64,000 bases of DNA, from the NCBI RefSeq assembly GCF_042676065.1, contig NZ_JBHTJO010000001.1:992001-1056000 (forward strand), given 5' to 3'. The position numbers and the translations under genes were made by a program. Shown piece by piece: positions 57,439 through 64,000 of the stretch. The stretch's first letter is position 1. The number at the start of each line of letters is the position of its first letter. The stretch is from Methyloligella solikamskensis. Lineage in GTDB: Bacteria; Pseudomonadota; Alphaproteobacteria; Rhizobiales; Methyloligellaceae. Under the pieces are notes generated by a model, which worked only from the letters and a program-made list of their open reading frames with translations, was not told the origin of the DNA and ran no database searches.

Positions 57439-59166
57439 CTAGAGATTAAGGGCGCGTTCCATCCGCTGATCGTGGCCGTAAAGGTCTCCGTAGCGCTTGA
57501 GGCTGCCATCGGGATTGGCCCAGGCGGTGAAGTAGGTCACGTAGACCGGGATGTGCCGCTTCAGGGCGACGCCCGAGTCGTGCCCGGTGCGGATCATCTG
57601 GTCGACCCGGCCCTTGGTCCAGTTCTGGTCATGGCCCAGCAGGATCGCGGCCAGCTGATCCGGGTTCTGGATCCGCATGCAGCCATGGCTCTCGGCGCGC
57701 ACCGTGTTGTTGAACAGGTAGCGCTGCGGCGTGTCGTGCATGTAGACATCATGCTTGTTCGGGAAGAGGAACTTCACGACACCCAGCACATTCTTCGGTC
57801 CCGGCGGCTGCCGGAAGGCGAGGGTGCGAACGTCCACCCGATCCCACGGAATGGTCTGCGGGTTGACCTCGCGTCCCTTGTAATTGACGCGCAGATTGTG
57901 GCGGTCGATGACCGACGTGTCCCAGCCCGTGCTAGCACTGAACCATCCTCCGCCGGTCCGGCGGATAAAGGGCCGGATCTCACCGGTCTTGATGGAATTC
58001 GGCACATGCCAGGACGGGTTGAAGACGATGGTCTCCATCTCGTCGAAGAACACCGGCGTTGCCGTGCTCGGCTTGCCGACCACCGCCTTGGCGGAATGGA
58101 TAACCTTGCGGTCCTCGACGACCCGCAGCTTGAACTCCGGAATGTTCACGCGGACGTAGAAGTCGCCCAGATAGTTGGGCAGCCAGCGCCAGCGCTCCAT
58201 GTTCACCAGCACCAGATTGATCTGGTCCTGATTGCCCATCTCGGCCGGGCCGCCATTGAGAACACGGCGGGTGCCGGGGCCGACGAGGCCGTCGGTTGCG
58301 ATGCCGTGAGCCTGCTGGAAGGCCATAACCGCATCCTGAACGTCCTTGTCGAACAGCTCGGGATCGCCGGCGGGGCCGCCGTCACCGAACTCTTCGGGCG
58401 CGGCGCTTACCTCGAGGCGCTTGCGGAGCAGGCGGACCTGAGGATGCGTCACGCCAAGACGCAGGGTGGGGCCTGCCGGAATGACGACCTTCGGCTCTTC
58501 GTCCTTCGTCTCGTCCTCACCACGCAGCTTCGCAAGAGTGCGGCGCAGGGCCTCGAATTGCGGCTGGTCGGGCTGGAAGCTCCGGAGATAGCCGGCCGGG
58601 TCGGACCGGAAAGAGATCGACTCCATCACCTCCAGGGGCTTGGGCAGCCGCAGGTCGGGATCGAGATAGCCGCTGACCTGGCGCGGCGTAATACGGCCGC
58701 CGCGGGCGTCATTGGCGTAGCGGGTGACGGCGAAGCTGATCTGGATCTCCGCATCGGCCAAGCGCTTGGCCGCGGCCGCGGGATCCTTCTTGAAGCTCGC
58801 CGGATCGAAATCGGAAAGGTCGGGGACCGCGTAATCGGCAGAGCGCAGACCGTAGCTGTCGGCCTTCTTAAGCTCGGCGATCACCGTCTCGCCGCGATCC
58901 GTCAGTCCCTTTTCGCTCACCCAGAGCGGCGTGTTATCTGGCAGCGAGTAATACTCAACAAGAGCGCCATGCTCCTGCTTGCGCGTCTCGGTCGCGCTGG
59001 TAAAGCTCTCGGAAAGCTGGTCCTGAATGCTGATCTTGATCGCTTCGTCGCGACCGATCAGCGCCGACGGACCGTCGGGTTCCGCAGCAAATGCCGGAAG
59101 GCTCGTGGCCGCCGCAACTGGCACGAGCAATGAAAGTCCGACAGCAATCGTGTAAATAGGCCTCAT
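57439..59166 (-). CDS. Large periplasmic L,D-transpeptidase (YcbB/LdtD-like)
   Basis: 575 aa from the ATG at 59166 with AGGGA upstream. A signal peptide covers residues 1-27 (IYTIAVGLSLLVPVAAATSLPAFA). An N-terminal scaffold (WVSEKGLTDRGETVIAELKKADSYGL) is followed by a peptidoglycan-binding domain (AVMAFQQAHGIATDGLVGPGTRRVLN) and a YkuD catalytic domain (LNGG, then FFDEMETIVFNPSWHVP, KNVLGVVKFLFPNKHDVYMHD, and the site SHGCMRIQNPDQLA with the nucleophile Cys). The order matches YcbB/LdtD, which form 3-3 cross-links. It precedes the DUF882 peptidase on the same strand but has its own terminator. Confidence 0.94.
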   Translation of the reverse strand: MRPIYTIAVGLSLLVPVAAATSLPAFAAEPDGPSALIGRDEAIKISIQDQLSESFTSATETRKQEHGALVEYYSLPDNTPLWVSEKGLTDRGETVIAELKKADSYGLRSADYAVPDLSDFDPASFKKDPAAAAKRLADAEIQISFAVTRYANDARGGRITPRQVSGYLDPDLRLPKPLEVMESISFRSDPAGYLRSFQPDQPQFEALRRTLAKLRGEDETKDEEPKVVIPAGPTLRLGVTHPQVRLLRKRLEVSAAPEEFGDGGPAGDPELFDKDVQDAVMAFQQAHGIATDGLVGPGTRRVLNGGPAEMGNQDQINLVLVNMERWRWLPNYLGDFYVRVNIPEFKLRVVEDRKVIHSAKAVVGKPSTATPVFFDEMETIVFNPSWHVPNSIKTGEIRPFIRRTGGGWFSASTGWDTSVIDRHNLRVNYKGREVNPQTIPWDRVDVRTLAFRQPPGPKNVLGVVKFLFPNKHDVYMHDTPQRYLFNNTVRAESHGCMRIQNPDQLAAILLGHDQNWTKGRVDQMIRTGHDSGVALKRHIPVYVTYFTAWANPDGSLKRYGDLYGHDQRMERALNL

Positions 59167-59322
59167 AATCCCTGCTCCCTGGCCGGACAACGCGGTACGA
59201 TTCGGCAAGGTCTGGAACGTAGCTTGCCCCCCTTGCGAAAACCAGAGGCCGGCCCGGTTTCAGCCGGAAATCACGTCCTTTTTTCCGCGACTGTTGCTTT
59301 CCTGCAAAGCGGTGCTTGCAAA

Positions 59323-60825
<1,503 letters not shown>

Positions 60826-61138
60826 GACGCAAAACTCGCTACGATTACGCACAATACAAAAACACGCGGAGCGGCTGCCTGGCGGGTCCTACACTTCGAC
60901 CCTTTGGAGCTGTTCCTGACGTCAAAATCTGCGCCGGGAAGGTAAATATCCTCTTTATCGGGGTTCGATTTTGGTGAAGCGGTGCTCCAGGGCCACGGTC
61001 CGGGGGTAGTAAACGCCTTCAAATCCACCATTTTCTAGGGTGCCTTTGGGCAGAGGCGGATGGACAAATCACGCCTTTAGGCCGTAAGTGGCGCCCAATC
61101 CGATTCCTGTTTCGTCAGTTTCTCGCGAGATCCCAACC
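60826..61138. other. Divergent promoter region between the sigma-54 regulator and pepF
   Basis: About 310 bases without a credible gene. The left part is AT-rich (ACAATACAAAAACACG) and probably holds the regulator promoter. I see no clear sigma-54 site (TGGCAC-N5-TTGC) on either strand. Confidence 0.4.
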
Positions 61139-63010
61139 ATGCAGTCTGCCAAGTTTCTCACTCCCGGACGCCCCTGTTTCTCAGCCGCCGACGGTGCCAC
61201 CGCGGCGGAGGTCACGAGCGCACTGGGGGACCTGCCGGAATGGAAGCTGGAGGATCTCTACCCCTCTCCGGACGCGCCGGAGCTGGAGGCCGATCTCGGC
61301 AAGGCCGAGAAGATGGCCGACGCGATGCACGAGAGCTACGCGGGTAAGCTCTCGGCGATCGCCACCCATAGCGGCGAGGATCTCGCCAAGGCCGTGGAGG
61401 AGTTCGAGACTCTGAGCGATCTGCTCGGCCGGGTGATCTCCTATGCCAGCCTGCGCTACGCCGCCGACACGTCGGATCCGGCGCGGCAGAAATTCTTCGG
61501 CGACGTTCAGGAGCGGGTGACGACGATCAGCTCGAAGCTGATCTTCTTCCCGCTGGAGATGAACCGGATCGACGACGGGGTGATGGCGCGCGCCATGGAG
61601 ACGCCGGCGCTGGCTCATTACAGGCCATGGATCGAGGATCTCCGCAAAGAGAAGCCCTATCAGCTCGACGACAAGCTGGAGCAGCTCTTCCACGAGAAGG
61701 CCGTCTCGGGCCGCGGCGCCTGGAACCGGCTGTTCAACGAGACGCTGGCCCAGATGCGCTTCGAGGTGGATGGCGAGAGCTTGAGCCTGGAGCCTGCGAT
61801 CAACCTGCTGCTCGATTCCGACGAGGAGAAGCGGCGGAAATCGGCGCAAGCGCTGGGCAAGGAGTTCAAGGAGAACCTCCACCTCTTCACCATCGTCACC
61901 AACACCCTGGCCAAGGACAAGGAGATCTCCGACCGCTGGCGTGGCTTCGAGGATGTCGCCGATTCCAAACATCTGGCGAACCGGGTGGAGCGCGAGGTGG
62001 TCGATGCGCTGGTGCAGGCGGTGCGGGACAAGTACCCGTCCATCTCCCACCGCTATTACAAGATGAAGGCCAAGTGGCTGGGCAAGGACAAGCTCATGTA
62101 CTGGGACCGCAACGCGCCCGTCGTGAAGGAGCCCGCCCAGACCATCGGCTGGGACCAGGCGCGGAGCACCGTGCTTTCGGCCTACGGCAACTTCTCACCG
62201 CGCATGGCGGATATCGCCCAGGACTTCTTCGATAAGGGCTGGATCGATGCGCCGTCGCGCCAGGGCAAGCAGCCGGGCGCCTTCTCCCATCCCACGGTGC
62301 CGAGCGCGCACCCGTATGTGCTGCTGAACTATCTCGGCAAGCCGCGGGACGTGATGACGCTCGCCCATGAGCTGGGTCACGGCGTGCATCAGGTGCTGGC
62401 GAACGGGCAGGGGCCTCTCATGGCGCCGACGCCGCTGACGCTCGCCGAGACCGCCAGCGTGTTCGGCGAGATGCTGACCTTCCGGCAGCTTCTGGACAAC
62501 GCGCCGTCGGCGGCGGAGCGCCGGGCCATGCTGGCGCTGAAGGTGGAGGACATGATCAACACGGTCGTCCGCCAGATTGCATTCTACTGGTTCGAGCGGA
62601 TGATCCACACGGAGCGGCGCCAGGGCGAGCTGACGTCCGAGCAGCTCTGCGAGATGTGGATGGAGGTGCAGCGGGAGAGCCTTGGGCCGGCCATCGAACT
62701 TGGCGAAGGCTACGAGACCTTCTGGTGCTACATCCCCCATTTCATCCACTCGCCGTTCTACGTCTACGCCTATGCCTTCGGCGACTGCCTTGTGAACTCG
62801 CTCTACGCGGTCTACGAGAAGTCTGACGAAGGGTTTGCCGAGCGTTATCTGGACATGCTGGCGGCCGGCGGGTCGAAGCATCACAAGGAGCTTCTGAAGC
62901 CGTTCGGGCTCGATGCGTCGGAGCCGGGATTCTGGTCCATGGGTCTGAACGTGATCGAGGGCCTGATCGACGAGCTGGAAGCGATGGATGCGGAGGCCGA
63001 CGCCGTTTGA
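61139..63010 (+). CDS. pepF: Oligoendopeptidase F, M3 family
   Basis: 623 aa from the ATG at 61139 (MQSAKFLTPGRP); a GTG 17 codons upstream is possible. The zinc site is LAHELGHGVHQ (HExxH), with the third ligand region TASVFGEMLTF downstream. The start of the family domain is LPEWKLEDLYPSPDAPELEADL. It is a cytoplasmic metallopeptidase that degrades short peptides, of the PepF/M3B clade. The gene ends 49 bases before a membrane protein gene on the same strand, and the two may be cotranscribed. Confidence 0.95.
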   Translation: MQSAKFLTPGRPCFSAADGATAAEVTSALGDLPEWKLEDLYPSPDAPELEADLGKAEKMADAMHESYAGKLSAIATHSGEDLAKAVEEFETLSDLLGRVISYASLRYAADTSDPARQKFFGDVQERVTTISSKLIFFPLEMNRIDDGVMARAMETPALAHYRPWIEDLRKEKPYQLDDKLEQLFHEKAVSGRGAWNRLFNETLAQMRFEVDGESLSLEPAINLLLDSDEEKRRKSAQALGKEFKENLHLFTIVTNTLAKDKEISDRWRGFEDVADSKHLANRVEREVVDALVQAVRDKYPSISHRYYKMKAKWLGKDKLMYWDRNAPVVKEPAQTIGWDQARSTVLSAYGNFSPRMADIAQDFFDKGWIDAPSRQGKQPGAFSHPTVPSAHPYVLLNYLGKPRDVMTLAHELGHGVHQVLANGQGPLMAPTPLTLAETASVFGEMLTFRQLLDNAPSAAERRAMLALKVEDMINTVVRQIAFYWFERMIHTERRQGELTSEQLCEMWMEVQRESLGPAIELGEGYETFWCYIPHFIHSPFYVYAYAFGDCLVNSLYAVYEKSDEGFAERYLDMLAAGGSKHHKELLKPFGLDASEPGFWSMGLNVIEGLIDELEAMDAEADAV

Positions 63011-63059
63011 TCGGTCCGACGGAGACGCATGATTGGCATGCCTCTTGTGAGGAGGCGGG

Positions 63060-64000
63060 ATGATCACCTTCATGCCGATGCTGATGTGGGTGGCGGCGCT
63101 GGTCGGAGCGGGCGCGTCGCTCTACGTGTCGGCGCACTCCGTCACGCCTTCCAATATCGGCCGCTCCCTGCTGCGCTGGCTCTTCATCTTCCCGCTCGGG
63201 GCTCAGGGCCTCTGGGATTTCGTCACCTACGGTTTCCTGCCTCAGACCATGGCCGACCAGTTCGGCTGGGCGCCGAGCCCGTTCCAGATGGAGGTGGCCT
63301 TCGCCAATCTGGGGCTTGCGGCGGCGAGCTTCTTTGCAGCCTTCTCCAAGCGTCCGGCGCGCATGGCCGTGGCGCTGGTCGCGGCCTGCTATCTGGTGGG
63401 CTCGGGGCTCAGCCTGGTGAACAACATCCTCGATGGGGACGATCTCGCCGCAGGCGTTGCCGGCGCCATCCTGCTGCAGAATTTCCTGACGCCGGTGGTC
63501 GTGCTGTTGCTGCTGTTCCTCGGGCCCCAGACGGAAGAGGCAGGGGCAACCGAGACGCGCTCTGATGCTGCTCAAGCTCCGCGCGGGCTCCAGCCGCAGC
63601 CGGCGCCGAATGCGCCTCCGCCCCAGCGTGCCCTTCCGGCGCCGTCCCGGCCGCAAGAGCCGAGCTACGGCCAGCCGTCACCGGCCTATGGGCAGGACGA
63701 CCCGTTCGGGCCGCAAGAGCTTTACGGGCTGAAAGATCCTTACGGTCAGCAAGATCCGCTAGGACCGAAGGCGGCGTCGGGCTTGCATGAGCGGGCGCCT
63801 TGGGAGGCGCCATCCAATCCGGCGCCGTCTACGCCGCCGCGCGGCAATCCCGCACGGTCCAATTCTTCTCCGCCGAAGCCTGCGCCCGCCAGCCCGGCGT
63901 CTCAGCCTTCACAGCAACCACGGCGGTCACAGCAACCACGGCCGCCACAGCAGCCTCAGCGGCCCTCTGCGCCGCCACCGGCCTTGCCTCGGCCGCAGCC
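63060..64000 (+). CDS. Four-helix membrane protein with long Pro/Gln-rich tail (cut by window edge)
   Basis: The frame is open from the ATG at 63060 (GGAGGCGGG directly upstream) to the end of the window, 313 codons so far. Residues about 1-150 hold four hydrophobic segments (FMPMLMWVAALVGAGASLYVS, LRWLFIFPLGAQGLWDFVTYG, AFANLGLAAASFFAAF, MAVALVAACYLVGSGLSLVNN, and LLQNFLTPVVVLLLLFL). From about 160 onward the chain is almost only Pro, Gln, Ser, Ala and Arg, with a loose motif DPFGPQ / DPYGQQ / DPLGPK repeated. I do not recognise a family for the tail; the membrane part resembles small uncharacterised bacterial membrane proteins. The C-terminus is missing. Confidence 0.75.
   Translation, partial: MITFMPMLMWVAALVGAGASLYVSAHSVTPSNIGRSLLRWLFIFPLGAQGLWDFVTYGFLPQTMADQFGWAPSPFQMEVAFANLGLAAASFFAAFSKRPARMAVALVAACYLVGSGLSLVNNILDGDDLAAGVAGAILLQNFLTPVVVLLLLFLGPQTEEAGATETRSDAAQAPRGLQPQPAPNAPPPQRALPAPSRPQEPSYGQPSPAYGQDDPFGPQELYGLKDPYGQQDPLGPKAASGLHERAPWEAPSNPAPSTPPRGNPARSNSSPPKPAPASPASQPSQQPRRSQQPRPPQQPQRPSAPPPALPRPQ

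Noticed and set aside
60826..61138. Sigma-54 promoter near the NtrC-class regulator
   Set aside because: No TGGCAC-N5-TTGC-like sequence on either strand.

Overview
The window is a contiguous piece of a high-GC alphaproteobacterial chromosome, almost certainly of the order Hyphomicrobiales (Rhizobiales). This is an inference from gene content and sequence signals: an imuA-imuB-dnaE2 mutagenesis cassette behind an alphaproteobacterial SOS box, cpdR, gapR (DUF2312), DUF1244 and DUF1036 genes, a galU / lytic transglycosylase / DUF459 neighbourhood, a suhB/MmgR-type small RNA next to a suhB-like gene, and an Hsp20 gene behind a RpoH-like promoter and ROSE-like leader. I see no prophage, insertion sequence, CRISPR array or conjugative gene. 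Apart from short palindromic intergenic repeats, the window looks like ordinary chromosome with a few accessory cassettes.

Layout. 1-2.7 kb: SOS mutasome (minus strand). 2.9-8.8 kb: an L,D-transpeptidase, a PfpI-type protein, a 1-Cys peroxiredoxin, a small unknown, a Nudix hydrolase, ferrochelatase, and a QmcA-like SPFH/NfeD pair. 8.9-10.6 kb: a B12-binding radical SAM protein. 10.7-23.5 kb: envelope polysaccharide block: KpsF isomerase, an outer-membrane barrel, GalU, GalE, two tandem MltB-type lytic transglycosylases, then two SGNH esterase/transferase-like proteins, an MBOAT acyltransferase and a small membrane protein that together look like an O-acetylation module. 23.6-29.9 kb: gltD/gltB glutamate synthase. 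30.4-35.7 kb: a candidate sRNA, Hsp20 with a ROSE-like leader, an alpha/beta hydrolase, a HisN/SuhB-like phosphatase, the suhB/MmgR sRNA, an N-formylglutamate amidohydrolase, CpdR and an SRPBCC protein. 35.8-43.9 kb: serine deaminase, an XRE-cupin regulator and a catabolic cluster (triple RidA-fold protein, M20 amidohydrolase, HpaB-type monooxygenase, NodB/PuuE-type hydrolase, flavin reductase). 44-52 kb: tRNA-Val(GAC), TerC, the TIGR02587/TIGR02588 pair, an ion channel, ribosomal protein L36, a TPR protein, and an APC permease cotranscribed with three very small membrane proteins. 52-64 kb: pyruvate kinase/DUF1036, an N-formylglutamate amidohydrolase-DUF1244 fusion, GapR, a DUF882 peptidase, a large L,D-transpeptidase, a sigma-54 response regulator, oligoendopeptidase F and a truncated proline-rich membrane protein.

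The best candidates for something undescribed are: (1) the 38.1-43.9 kb cluster, which resembles a Rut-like N-heterocycle degradation pathway built from different families, with a one-chain triple RidA protein and two promoters sharing an 18-bp element; (2) the 48.5-50.8 kb operon of three mini membrane proteins and an APC permease, preceded by clustered inverted repeats; (3) the putative O-acetylation module placed directly after two lytic transglycosylases, the enzymes that such acetylation blocks when it falls on peptidoglycan. All family assignments were made by reading the translated sequence, not by database search.
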